36,176 nt of DNA from an uncultured Nocardioidaceae bacterium (GTDB lineage: Bacteria > Actinomycetota > Actinomycetes > Propionibacteriales > Nocardioidaceae): the NCBI GenBank assembly GCA_902805845.1, contig CADCUI010000039.1, positions 1-36,176 on the forward strand, written 5' to 3'. Below, one piece after another: positions 1 to 6,827 of this stretch. The position numbers and the translations under genes were made by a program. How positions within the stretch are numbered: the first letter of the stretch is position 1; each line of letters opens with the position of its first letter. A model generated the notes under the pieces. That model had not been told where the DNA came from. It did not search any database and saw only the letters and a list, made by a program, of their open reading frames with translations.

Positions 1-106
1 CGATCTCCACCAGCGGCCGGGCAGTCCGCCGTTGCCGCGGATGAGCCGAGGACATGGTGCTAGGACCAACGGACAATAGCGGCTATACCGGGGTAGCTTG
101 GACGAG

Positions 107-460
107 GTGAGCTACGACGACTTCGCCGTCTGTGGTGAGGCCGCCTCGCTCGTCGGCCGGGTGTTCCTCGGCTAACGCTCGACCGGGGCGGAGAGCGGCA
201 ACTACACCTCGACCTTCATCGACCGCACCACGGGGACGCTCACCGTCGGCGACGACACCTACCGCTACCAGAGCGTCAGCCAGTTCACCGAGCTGGAGGT
301 GCCCGAGGGCGACAGCCGGACCCAGCGGCTCAGGGGATGGGTCCGCCTCGCCGGCAGTGGTCCCCTTGCCGGCACGAAGCTCGATCAGCGGATCCACATG
401 GTCATCGACGCCAAAGGCGAGCGCCGGGTCGACACCTACGTGTCGTCGTTCTGCCAGTGA
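107..460 (+). pseudogene. Remnant of a small hypothetical gene with an in-frame TAA
   Basis: One reading frame runs from a GTG at 107 to the TGA at 458-460 but is interrupted by TAA at 173-175. Downstream of the stop the frame encodes about 94 residues that look like real protein, including ESGNYTSTFIDRTTGTLTVG and a Cys near the end (SSFCQ), with the high-GC third-position pattern expected here. No good start with a ribosome site follows the stop; the first in-frame GTG is at 298. I do not recognise a family. The last 25 bases overlap the 3' end of the opposite-strand ANTAR gene. It could instead be a sequencing error or a gene starting outside the window in another frame. Confidence 0.4.
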
Positions 461-1197
461 CTGCCTGACGGGGCGGCCGCCGGCTGCACACCGTCGCTGG
501 TGTCGGGGTGCTGCGCGTTGCGCTTGTCCACAAGCTCCTGTGCGATGTCGCGCACCGTGACCTTGCCCTGCGAGGAGGTGCGAGCGAGGAAGGCGACCGC
601 CCGATCCTCGTTCAGCTGGTGGCGCTCCATGAGGATCCCGATCGCCTCGCCGATGACCCTGCGGGACTGGAGCGCCTCGGTCAGCATCGCTCGCTCCCGG
701 GCGCTGCTGAGGGCGAGCGCTGCCTGCGTCGCGAACAGCTCGGCAACGGGCTGGACCTCCGGATGCACCGCGCCCGATCGGGTGGAGTAGTAGTTGAGCA
801 CGCCGAGCGTGCCCTCGCCATCAAGAGAGAGCTTGACCGCGAGCTGTGCGCGCAGCCCCGCCTGCGCGGCGAGCCTGGCGTAACGCGGCCACCGCTGGTC
901 GTGCTGGATGTCGGGCGCCCACACCACCGCCTGGTCCCGCAAGGTCGCCACACAGGGCCCTTCGCCCAGGTCGTACTGCGCCTGGTCGAGGGTGAGGACG
1001 AGATCTCCCGTCGCAGCCCGGGTCTCGGCCCGCCTGTTCCCCAGCAGGATCGAGATCCCGGCGTGGTCGAAACCCGGGACGGAGTCACGAGCCACCTCGA
1101 CGATGGTCTGCAGAGTCTCGTCCAGGCCGACGCTGTGGTCGTTCATGGCGCGAGCAGCAGAAGCGACGGCGGTGGCGAGCTCGGGACGAGGCGTCAT
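436..1197 (-). CDS. GAF and ANTAR domain-containing RNA-binding regulator (1)
   Basis: A 253-residue protein. Residues about 20-160 form a GAF-type sensor domain (motifs GISILL, GEGPCVATL, GVLNYYS). Residues about 170-230 form an ANTAR domain (VIGEAIGILMERHQL, then FLARTSS and VRDIAQELV). ANTAR domains bind paired hexaloop hairpins in nascent RNA and prevent transcription termination, so this is probably a cytoplasmic signal-responsive antiterminator. The ATG at 1197 is preceded by GAAGG at suitable spacing; frames extending further upstream read into the divergent gene and are unlikely. It is divergent from a second GAF-ANTAR gene at 1352. The ligand is unknown. Confidence 0.9.
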   Translation of the reverse strand: MTPRPELATAVASAARAMNDHSVGLDETLQTIVEVARDSVPGFDHAGISILLGNRRAETRAATGDLVLTLDQAQYDLGEGPCVATLRDQAVVWAPDIQHDQRWPRYARLAAQAGLRAQLAVKLSLDGEGTLGVLNYYSTRSGAVHPEVQPVAELFATQAALALSSARERAMLTEALQSRRVIGEAIGILMERHQLNEDRAVAFLARTSSQGKVTVRDIAQELVDKRNAQHPDTSDGVQPAAAPSGSHWQNDDT

Positions 1198-1232
1198 GGG
1201 ACCTTCGAGAGACTGAGGCAAAGGGCAGGCCG

Positions 1233-1247
1233 CAGCGGTCACCGCTG
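1233..1247. promoter_or_regulatory. Perfect 15-bp palindrome between divergent ANTAR genes
   Basis: CAGCGGT C ACCGCTG is a perfect inverted repeat with 7-base arms, in the 154-base region between the two divergent GAF-ANTAR genes (1198-1351). Its position suits an operator shared by both promoters, but the factor that would bind it is unknown. It could also form a short RNA hairpin in the leader of the minus-strand gene. Confidence 0.35.
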
Positions 1248-1351
1248 ACCCGCCCAAGGAGCCTCTGCTCGACCGCTCGGGAAACGTCGCTGTGGACGAT
1301 ACAGCGCGCACCGTACGGCTGACCAGCGGCAAACGTGGCACAGTGGCAGAC

Positions 1352-2047
1352 ATGGCTGTATCGAGCTCGCTCTCCCGGCACCTCGCCGACGCGGCACGCG
1401 AGCTGCAGCACGAGACCACCGCCGACGAGACCATGCAGACGGCGGTGAGGCTGGCGGTCCTGCTGGTCGATGGCTGCGAAGCGGCAGGCATCTCCCTGGT
1501 GCACGGGAGCAACCACATCGACACTCCGGCTGCCACCAGCGACGCGGCCCGCCGGGTGGACGAGCTCCAGTACGAGTTCGCGCAGGGCCCGTGCCTCGAT
1601 GCCCTCCGGCACCAAGAGACGGTCTACTGCCGAGATCTCGAGAACGAGACCCGCTGGGACGACTGGGGACGTCGTACGGCGGAGGAGACCGGTGTGCGCA
1701 GCATGTTGTGCTTCCAGCTCTTCACCAACGAGAAAACGGTGGGTGCGCTCAACCTCTATTCCTTCAGCCCAGATGGCTTCGACGGGGAGGACCGTGACCA
1801 CGGGCTGGCGATCGCGGCCCATGCGGCGGTGGCGGTGGCGGCGGCCCGAGAGCTGGACCAGATCAAGAGCGCCGTCGAAGGGCGGACCGTGATCGGTCAG
1901 GCGCAAGGCATCGTCATGGAGCGCTACGGCATCAACGCGAGCCAGGCCTTCGACCTGCTGGCACGGGTGTCGTCGCAGACCAACACCAAGCTCCGCGAGG
2001 TCGCCCAAGGCCTGGTCGAAACGCGCCACGTGCCCGGCACCGTGTAG
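1352..2047 (+). CDS. GAF and ANTAR domain-containing RNA-binding regulator (2)
   Basis: A 231-residue paralogue of the neighbouring divergent gene. Residues about 15-150 are a GAF domain (AAGISLVHG, AQGPCLDAL, GALNLYSF). Residues about 165-225 are an ANTAR domain (VIGQAQGIVMERYGI, FDLLARVSSQTN, LREVAQGLV). The predicted role is signal-dependent transcription antitermination. The ATG at 1352 was chosen because homology to the GAF-ANTAR family starts just after it; there is no strong ribosome site, and in-frame starts at 1344 (GTG) and 1292 remain possible. Two divergent GAF-ANTAR genes suggest local duplication. A strong terminator follows at 2056. Confidence 0.88.
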   Translation: MAVSSSLSRHLADAARELQHETTADETMQTAVRLAVLLVDGCEAAGISLVHGSNHIDTPAATSDAARRVDELQYEFAQGPCLDALRHQETVYCRDLENETRWDDWGRRTAEETGVRSMLCFQLFTNEKTVGALNLYSFSPDGFDGEDRDHGLAIAAHAAVAVAAARELDQIKSAVEGRTVIGQAQGIVMERYGINASQAFDLLARVSSQTNTKLREVAQGLVETRHVPGTV

Positions 2048-2055
2048 CCCGGGTA

Positions 2056-2091
2056 GAGCCCCGCGCCAGTGGGGATGCAGGCGCGGGGCTC
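2056..2091. terminator. Perfect 12-bp stem hairpin, probable bidirectional terminator
   Basis: GAGCCCCGCGCC (2056-2067) pairs perfectly with 2080-2091 around a 12-base loop. It lies between the convergent ends of the ANTAR gene (2047) and the DUF6766 gene (2154). No T-run follows, which is common for actinobacterial terminators. The same 12-base arm begins hairpins at about 3538 and 10263. Confidence 0.75.
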
Positions 2092-2153
2092 GACGGTGGG
2101 GACCTTAGGCCGACGGCAGGTCCCGCCGACCAGAGCAGGTGGTGCCGCGAGTC

Positions 2154-2837
2154 TCAACCGGTCTCGCCGGTGTCCGCGTGTGCTGCTCCCACGGGCTTGC
2201 TCTCGGGCGACCCCCGCTGCCGGAGATAGATGCTCAGGACCGCCATGGAGCCGACCGCGAGGAACTCCGACTGCCAGTTCTGCAAGGTCCTCGACCAGAA
2301 GTCGGCGTTGAGCAGGTAGGCGGGATAGGTCAGAGGATCCTGCATCCGTTGCAGCCGTGTCTCGTTGTACATGCCCCAGCCACCGATCGACTGCACCAGC
2401 CAGGAGACCAGGAAGATCAGCCCCATCGCCAGGACCAGCGAGTTCGACAGCACCGTGGTGCGGACCCCACCGGTTCGAGCCCACCGCGGTGACTCGGGGA
2501 CGGTGTGCTCGCCCAGCATCTGGTCCGCGTCGCTCTCACGACCTGCCTCGTCGCGTGCCGCCGACTCGGGCGATCCCCGCTGAATCAGCCACACCGTCGC
2601 CAGGATGTAGAGCAGGAATTGGAGGTACTCGCTCTGCCAGTTCTCGGTCACATCGGTGACGAAGTCGGCTGATGTCAGGTAGTCGGCCCACGTGATCGTG
2701 TCCAGCCCTTCGGCGTGCTGGTCGTTGTTGAACTGCGCCAGCCCGGCGAAGAACTGTCCGACCAGCGCCATGAGGAAGATGACGGCGAAGAAGAGACCAA
2801 GGCCGTTGTCGGCCAGGACGCGGCGGGCGCTGCTCAT
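2154..2837 (-). CDS. DUF6766 family membrane protein
   Basis: A 227-residue integral membrane protein with an internal duplication. Each half has hydrophobic segments followed by a NWQSE(Y/F)L motif and a QRGSPES motif (about residues 67-100 and 185-215), separated by a polar linker. Membrane segments lie at about 12-32, 72-88, 131-150 and 193-207. It matches the actinobacterial DUF6766 family, whose function is unknown. Its ATG at 2837 overlaps the stop of the upstream small gene (ATGA), so translation is probably coupled. It is the last gene of a three-gene operon with a small membrane peptide and a lipoprotein. Confidence 0.85.
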   Translation of the reverse strand: MSSARRVLADNGLGLFFAVIFLMALVGQFFAGLAQFNNDQHAEGLDTITWADYLTSADFVTDVTENWQSEYLQFLLYILATVWLIQRGSPESAARDEAGRESDADQMLGEHTVPESPRWARTGGVRTTVLSNSLVLAMGLIFLVSWLVQSIGGWGMYNETRLQRMQDPLTYPAYLLNADFWSRTLQNWQSEFLAVGSMAVLSIYLRQRGSPESKPVGAAHADTGETG

Positions 2838-2917
2838 CCGTGCCTCAACGCGACGATGAAGAAGAACGCCAAGCCGCCCCAGATGACGATCAGGTACCCG
2901 TAGAACATCGCTCGCAC
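2834..2917 (-). CDS. 27-residue single-span membrane peptide
   Basis: A very short gene with strong translation signals. AAGGAGG at 2926-2932 lies 8 bases upstream of a GTG start at 2917. The stop TGA (2836-2834) overlaps the ATG of the DUF6766 gene. The peptide is VRAMFYGYLIVIWGGLAFFF followed by IVALRHG, that is, one hydrophobic span with a basic C-terminus. An internal ATG at 2908 is possible but less well placed. The gene begins 4 bases after the stop of the upstream lipoprotein gene. A structural or regulatory partner of the DUF6766 protein is a reasonable inference; a pure coupling leader is the alternative. Confidence 0.7.
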   Translation of the reverse strand: MRAMFYGYLIVIWGGLAFFFIVALRHG

Positions 2918-2921
2918 AGGG

Positions 2922-3332
2922 TCAGCCTCCTTCGACCGAGCAGTCGTAGGGCTGCCCGGGCACGGGCTCGCACGCGGCGGCCATGACTTTCCAGCCGTCG
3001 TCGAACTGCGCCAAGAAGGCGACGTCCCCGGCGTAGCGCACCTGCGCCATGGTGCCGAAGACCTCGGTACGACGCCGGTCGCCGACGTTCGTGACGGCTT
3101 CCTCGAGGATGGCCTGGTCGCACGGCTTGTTGCTGGACTGCTCGAGCTCCGACTTCGTCTCGGGCGCCAGGAGGGCGCAGGCCACTGCCCCGCGCTCGGC
3201 CTCGAGTGCCGTGTAGAAGCTGATCGCAGTGGCGTTGACGGTTTGCTCGTGGCCGCTCGCGCAGCCCGCGGCGGACAGGCACACGCACGCCGTAGCGGTC
3301 GCGGAGACGACGCGGAAAGCAACGCTCCCCAT
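2922..3332 (-). CDS. Small secreted lipoprotein
   Basis: A 136-residue protein with a type II signal peptide. From the ATG at 3332 the N-terminus is hydrophobic and ends in a lipobox LSAAGC, with the lipidated Cys at residue 24. The mature part is about 110 residues with motifs FYTALEAERGAVACALLAPE and VAFLAQFDDGWKVMAAACEP. The layout (helical start, then GWKV) resembles small NTF2-like lipoproteins; this is inference. Further Cys residues could form disulfides outside the cell. An alternative ATG at 3377 would give an unusually long n-region. It is the first gene of the operon with the 27-residue peptide and the DUF6766 protein. Confidence 0.78.
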   Translation of the reverse strand: MGSVAFRVVSATATACVCLSAAGCASGHEQTVNATAISFYTALEAERGAVACALLAPETKSELEQSSNKPCDQAILEEAVTNVGDRRRTEVFGTMAQVRYAGDVAFLAQFDDGWKVMAAACEPVPGQPYDCSVEGG

Positions 3333-3689
3333 GGCCCCGAAGTGCCCGGTCGCACGCCGCGGCAAACCAGTCGGCACACGTCACCGGCCTCGTTCGCCGC
3401 CGTCGTTCGGAGCGGTCGAACACCCTGTCCCTGTCCCGACGACGCGTTAGGGTGAGCTCAAAACACGATGCAAGCGCTTCCCGGGAGGTGCAGGTATCCA
3501 GCCCCAGCGTCTCGACGAATGGCTCTGCGGGTGTGCAAGAGCCCCGCGCCTTTGATGGTCAGTGCGGGGCTCTTGTGTCGCGCAGGTCATGTCCGGCAGC
3601 CACGACGCGTTGAGCCCTTCGTATCCACCTGACCACGACCGTCCGTGTCAGTTCCCGGCGGAGCCTCGACCGCCGGCTGATCTGTCGTC
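3333..3689. other. Intergenic region upstream of the lipoprotein operon
   Basis: No convincing gene is visible here. On the minus strand TTGCAT (3469-3474) with a weak CTAACG-like element 17 bases on might be the promoter of the lipoprotein operon, but this is uncertain. The region also holds the terminator-like hairpin at 3536-3575 and the probable tail of the broken membrane gene that follows TetR. Confidence 0.4.
3536..3575. terminator. 12-bp stem hairpin, probable terminator
   Basis: CAAGAGCCCCGC (3536-3547) pairs perfectly with GCGGGGCTCTTG (3564-3575) around a 16-base loop. On the minus strand it lies downstream of the TetR gene and its broken partner, where an operon terminator is expected. 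It shares the GAGCCCCGCGCC start with the hairpins at 2056 and 10263. Confidence 0.7.
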
Positions 3690-3959
3690 CTAGGTGCTCG
3701 ATGAGTCGGGGAGGCGGGAGGCCGGTGTGCGACGACGCCCGCCGCGCTGACGACGCCGACCGCGGTCAGGAGGAACGCGGCCGCTCCGGGCGCGTTGAGG
3801 CCACGAAGCTCGTGCTGTCGACCACGAGCGAGTAACCGCGGGTGTCAGAGAACAGCACCTCCTCGCCCTCGGCTCGAGCATGGTGAAGGCTCCGTGGACT
3901 ACCCAGAGCACGCCACCTCCTGCCAAGCCGATGCCTGTCACCCACGCCGACCAGCTCAC
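3690..3959 (-). pseudogene. Two-span membrane protein gene broken by two frameshifts
   Basis: A GTG at 3959 overlaps the TetR stop (GTGA), the usual sign of a coupled second gene. The first frame encodes a membrane span (GIGLAGGGVLWVVHGAFTML) and then loses protein character. A second frame continues with a polar stretch, GEEVLFSDTRGYSLVVDSTS. A third frame resumes with a second span (NAPGAAAFLLTAVGVVSAAG). Joining the three gives a credible protein with two transmembrane helices and an outside loop. Two indels therefore seem to have destroyed the gene, unless they are sequencing errors. Its function is unknown; it was probably co-regulated with TetR. Confidence 0.55.
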
Positions 3960-4585
3960 GAGGCGGGCCTCTCGTCCCGGACGCGGGTGTAGGGAACCAG
4001 GATCTCCTCGACGATGTGCTCGACGAGGTCGTCGGAGATCGGATCTCCGGTGACCAGGAAACGGTGCCACAGCACTGCCTGCCCCAGCTCCCGCGCTATC
4101 TCGAACGGCACGTCGGGTCGGACCTCGCCCCGGCCGATCGCTCGCGTCAGCATCGCGGCCATCGCCTCCTTGCGCCAGGCGATGACGCCGTCGCGGAAGG
4201 CGGAGGCCAGCTCCGGGTCGTGTGGCATCGCGCCGATGATCGCGGTGGCCACGCTGCCTCGGGGGCTCGCGAACAGCTCCGCCCAGCCGCGAAGGATCGC
4301 GCGCATGTCGCCGCGGTAGCTGCCGGTGTCGGGATCTGGGATGGCGTCCTTGGCAAGCGGCACGAGGGTCTCGCGAAGCAGCGCCGACCGGTCCGGCCAA
4401 CGCCGGTAGAGCACGGGCTTGCTGGTCCCGGCGCGCTCCGCGACCGCCTCCATCGTGACCCGTGCCACCCCGTGCTCGATCACCAGGTCGACGACGGCGT
4501 CCCGGATCGCGGTCTCCAGGACCTGGCCGCGCCGCCGGGTGGGCCGCGGTTCCGCACCGGACGCCCGCGCAGGTTGTGGGGTCAT
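3956..4585 (-). CDS. TetR/AcrR family transcriptional regulator
   Basis: A 209-residue repressor. The N-terminal helix-turn-helix region (about residues 25-70) has the typical pattern VTMEAVAERAGTSKPVLYRR followed by WPDRSALL. The rest is a helical ligand-binding and dimerisation domain resembling TetR_C proteins (WHRFLVTGDPISDD near the end). The ATG at 4585 follows GAGGAG at good spacing. It is divergent from the PhlG-like gene at 4672, with 86 bases between, so it probably controls that gene. In Pseudomonas the TetR proteins PhlF and PhlH control phloroglucinol genes including phlG; the parallel is suggestive only. Confidence 0.92.
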   Translation of the reverse strand: MTPQPARASGAEPRPTRRRGQVLETAIRDAVVDLVIEHGVARVTMEAVAERAGTSKPVLYRRWPDRSALLRETLVPLAKDAIPDPDTGSYRGDMRAILRGWAELFASPRGSVATAIIGAMPHDPELASAFRDGVIAWRKEAMAAMLTRAIGRGEVRPDVPFEIARELGQAVLWHRFLVTGDPISDDLVEHIVEEILVPYTRVRDERPAS

Positions 4586-4606
4586 GCGACTCCTCGCAAG
4601 AAACGG

Positions 4607-4636
4607 TTGCGTACCCAATGTGCCCAGGTCTACGGT
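4607..4636 (+). promoter_or_regulatory. Putative promoter of the PhlG-like gene
   Basis: TTGCGT (4607-4612) and TACGGT (4631-4636) are separated by 18 bases and lie upstream of the PhlG-like gene. ACGGT recurs, and the pair ACGGT (4632) / ACCGT (4650-4654) forms a short inverted repeat over the likely start site, a possible TetR operator. No footprint or homology supports this directly. Confidence 0.35.
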
Positions 4637-4671
4637 CCCAAGACACGTCACCGTATCCAAGGAGGCTACCG

Positions 4672-5316
4672 ATGAGCCGTCTCGCCCTGCCGGAGCCGCG
4701 CCGGATCGTTCACCCGCTGCGGGACGCTACGACCGCGGTCACCTCCGTGCAGGAGCTGCCGAACCACCGGCGCCGGGTCACGATCGACCACCAGCCCCTC
4801 CACGGCGTCACGCCGGCGATGCTCCTGTGGTGGTTCCAGAACATCGGCGGGACGATGGAGTACGACGGCGAGGTGGTCGACAGGTACCTGGTCTGGCACC
4901 CCGTGGACCACATCCGCTGGGAGCTGGCCAGACCCTCGCCAGCAGGGGGTGCACGAGAAGGTGCCCGATTCCGCATCGTCGAGGCGCTCGGCGCCCGGCC
5001 GGAGTACTACATCGACACCACCGAGCGCGTGGAGAAGCTCGACGAGACCGGGATCCGTCTGGTGCGCCGGTTCGCGGGCGTCAAGGTCCTGGAGCTCAGC
5101 CACACCTGGTCCCGCTGTCAGGGGCACACGCACTACGTCAGCGTCATGGAGATCGGTGCGGTCGCCCGCACGTACGCCGGCGTCAACCGCTACCTCACCC
5201 GCCGTCGCTTCCCCGTCGCGATGGCGAGAGCCTGGGTCGTGCACAACGTCGAGGAGGTCGGGCTGCTGGAGCACATCCTCCCGGCCCTCCATCCGTTCGA
5301 GCCTGCACGGGCGTGA
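4672..5316 (+). CDS. DAPG hydrolase (PhlG-like) family protein
   Basis: A 214-residue protein of the family that includes PhlG, the zinc enzyme cleaving a C-C bond in 2,4-diacetylphloroglucinol. Visible family features are LLWWFQNIGG (about 51-60), WHPVDHIRWE (75-84) and a C-terminal H191-N-V-E-E195. The last matches the i, i+4 His/Glu zinc-ligand spacing of PhlG; His76 or His80 could be another ligand. It is shorter than PhlG (about 294 residues). The ATG at 4672 follows a near-perfect AAGGAGG. Divergent TetR control suggests induction by an aromatic or polyketide-like compound. The substrate cannot be read from the sequence. Confidence 0.8.
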   Translation: MSRLALPEPRRIVHPLRDATTAVTSVQELPNHRRRVTIDHQPLHGVTPAMLLWWFQNIGGTMEYDGEVVDRYLVWHPVDHIRWELARPSPAGGAREGARFRIVEALGARPEYYIDTTERVEKLDETGIRLVRRFAGVKVLELSHTWSRCQGHTHYVSVMEIGAVARTYAGVNRYLTRRRFPVAMARAWVVHNVEEVGLLEHILPALHPFEPARA

Positions 5317-5483
5317 CCTCGGGCACGAGCCCCTGATCGGGTGCGACCGTCCCGACCGCCACCTTGCAGGCGTTGGGGTTGCTGGTCGAGGAGGCGCGGA
5401 CGAGGAAGTGGAACGCCACAGGTGTCTGTGCGTCGCTCACTCGCCGACGTTTGCGGTGGCCTGGATGCGAGCAGGGTCTGTAG

Positions 5484-5954
5484 ATGAGCGACGACAAGCG
5501 GATCACAGTGGAGCGCACCATCAACGCCTCGAGCGACGCCGTCTTCGACGTACTGAGCAACCCGGCCCGGCATCCCGAGCTGGATGGCTCGGGATTCATC
5601 CAGTCCGACGAGGGCACCGACCGCATCCAAGGCACCGGTGATGTGTTCACGATGAACATGTCCGGCGACCACATGGAGGGGGACTACCGGACGGAGAACC
5701 ACGTGGTGGGGTACTCACCGAACCAGCTGCTGGCCTGGCGTACCGCTCCGGCCGGCCAGGAGCCGCCGGGGTGGCAGTGGGTGTGGGAGCTGGAGTCGCA
5801 GGGGTCTGACTCCACCCTGGTGCGCCACACCTACGACTGGAGCGACGTCACCGACCAGGAGCTCCTGCAGAAGATCGGCTTCCCGCTCGTCAGCCAGGAC
5901 CAGATGGAGGACACCCTGGTGCGGCTCGACGAGAGCGTAACCGGCGCTAGGTAG
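5484..5954 (+). CDS. SRPBCC (START-like) family protein
   Basis: A 156-residue protein with the SRPBCC hydrophobic-pocket fold. The N-terminal pattern ITVERTINASSDAVFDVLSN is typical of polyketide cyclase/dehydrase-like members. It is followed by a central strand region (GYSPNQLLAWRTAP) and a long C-terminal helix. Such proteins bind hydrophobic ligands in the cytoplasm; the ligand is unknown. The start is the ATG at 5484 with a weak ribosome site. It lies 167 bases after the PhlG-like gene on the same strand and might be co-transcribed. Confidence 0.87.
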   Translation: MSDDKRITVERTINASSDAVFDVLSNPARHPELDGSGFIQSDEGTDRIQGTGDVFTMNMSGDHMEGDYRTENHVVGYSPNQLLAWRTAPAGQEPPGWQWVWELESQGSDSTLVRHTYDWSDVTDQELLQKIGFPLVSQDQMEDTLVRLDESVTGAR

Positions 5955-5980
5955 GTAACCGCCGCGATCTGCGCCGGGTG

Positions 5981-6172
5981 TCATGGCGCCCGGCTTGGCA
6001 GTGTCCTCGTAGGCCTGGGCGATGATTCTTCCTGCCTGGACCGTTCGCTGCGCCACTGGCCACGGCCGCCGAGCTTCAGTGCTGGCCGGTCGCCGCGCTT
6101 CACGAGTGCGCTGATCTGAGCCGTACTCGTGGCCAGTTCCTCGGCCACGTCCGGGATGGTGGTGAGGAAGCG
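5981..6172 (-). pseudogene. Decayed excisionase-type helix-turn-helix gene
   Basis: On the minus strand one frame reads IPDVAEELATSTAQISALVK and then GDRPALKLGGRGQW, a clear match to the actinobacterial excisionase-type HTH proteins that carry a GGRGQWR motif. After QWR the normal family ending appears only in another frame (RIIAQAYEDTAKP, at about 5990-6028), so an indel has broken the gene. No start codon with a ribosome site is found upstream. The original product probably bound DNA. It may be a relic of a mobile element, as a decayed integrase lies 1 kb away, though such HTH genes also occur in stable chromosomal positions. Confidence 0.6.
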
Positions 6173-6622
6173 TGTGCGGGATCTCGTGGGTAAAGGTTGA
6201 CCGCGCGATCTACACGACGTCGCGAGCGACCGTCATACTGACCCACAGACACATGGCAGGGGGCTGCGCAGGGTGTCTGGTCTGCCACATGAAGATCTCC
6301 CCGGCGCGTAGCGTGCGCCGGGGAGATCTTGGGCGGAGGCCCTGCAGTGACTCTCCGAATGTCGGGACGCAGGCACTTGGGGAAATGACCTGCTGCCGGG
6401 ACCCGGGGGTGGGGTCACTGTGGCTGCCCGACTCAACCAGTGTGCGCAGGACCTTTGTCCCGCGGCAAGTCCGATAAGGCAAAATTCGGGCATAGCGGAT
6501 TTCCGCCAGTGGTCGTCGATGAAGCCCATGCCGTGGCGGCCTATGCTCGTTCGCATGCGACGTGCCTCCCTATGACGGCCCTCACTCGGAGGGTGGTCCT
6601 TGGTTGAGAGGAGCGTCCCGCC
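6173..6622. other. Gene-poor segment with one very strong hairpin
   Basis: I see no convincing coding sequence here in any frame. The only clear feature is the 16-bp perfect hairpin at 6292-6330. The segment lies between a decayed HTH gene and a small hypothetical gene and looks like degraded accessory DNA. Confidence 0.5.
6292..6330. terminator. 16-bp perfect stem hairpin with 7-base loop
   Basis: AAGATCTCCCCGGCGC (6292-6307) pairs perfectly with 6315-6330 around GTAGCGT. It is the longest perfect stem I found in the window and ends in AAGATC/GATCTT. It would act as a strong terminator in either direction, but no intact gene ends close by. It may be the terminator of a lost gene or of an unrecognised small RNA. 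Confidence 0.6.
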
Positions 6623-6808
6623 GTGGCCGCTTTCGCTTCGCTGCTCGTGACACTGACCCGGCATCGGGTGTGCTGCCGGATCCCCGGCTGGACCGCGCGC
6701 GTCGGCCAGTCGTGGGACGTCTACGACACCGCGCCGTTCAACCTCTACAACACCTGGTGGCGGCTCGGGCAGTGGGTGACCAGGCACGAGGCGCCCGCCG
6801 ACTGCTGA
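6623..6808 (+). CDS. Small hypothetical protein, 61 residues
   Basis: A short frame starting at GTG 6623, with GAGAGGAG about 9 bases upstream. It has consistently G/C-ending codons. The product begins with a hydrophobic, cationic segment (AAFASLLVTLTRHRVCCRIP) and ends in a Trp-rich part (SWDVYDTAPFNLYNTWWRLG). I do not recognise the family. The surroundings are degraded, so it could be a fragment of a larger gene, but translation signals and codon pattern support a real small gene. Confidence 0.5.
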   Translation: MAAFASLLVTLTRHRVCCRIPGWTARVGQSWDVYDTAPFNLYNTWWRLGQWVTRHEAPADC

Positions 6809-6827
6809 CGCGGTTCAGCCGCGTCCC

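Noticed and set aside
5195-5674. Minus-strand frame between the PhlG-like and SRPBCC genes with a protein-like stretch (SSTSNPNACKVAVGT)
   Set aside because: It overlaps both intact genes extensively; only about 40 residues look credible and no start is supported. It could be a tiny remnant but is not strong enough to list.
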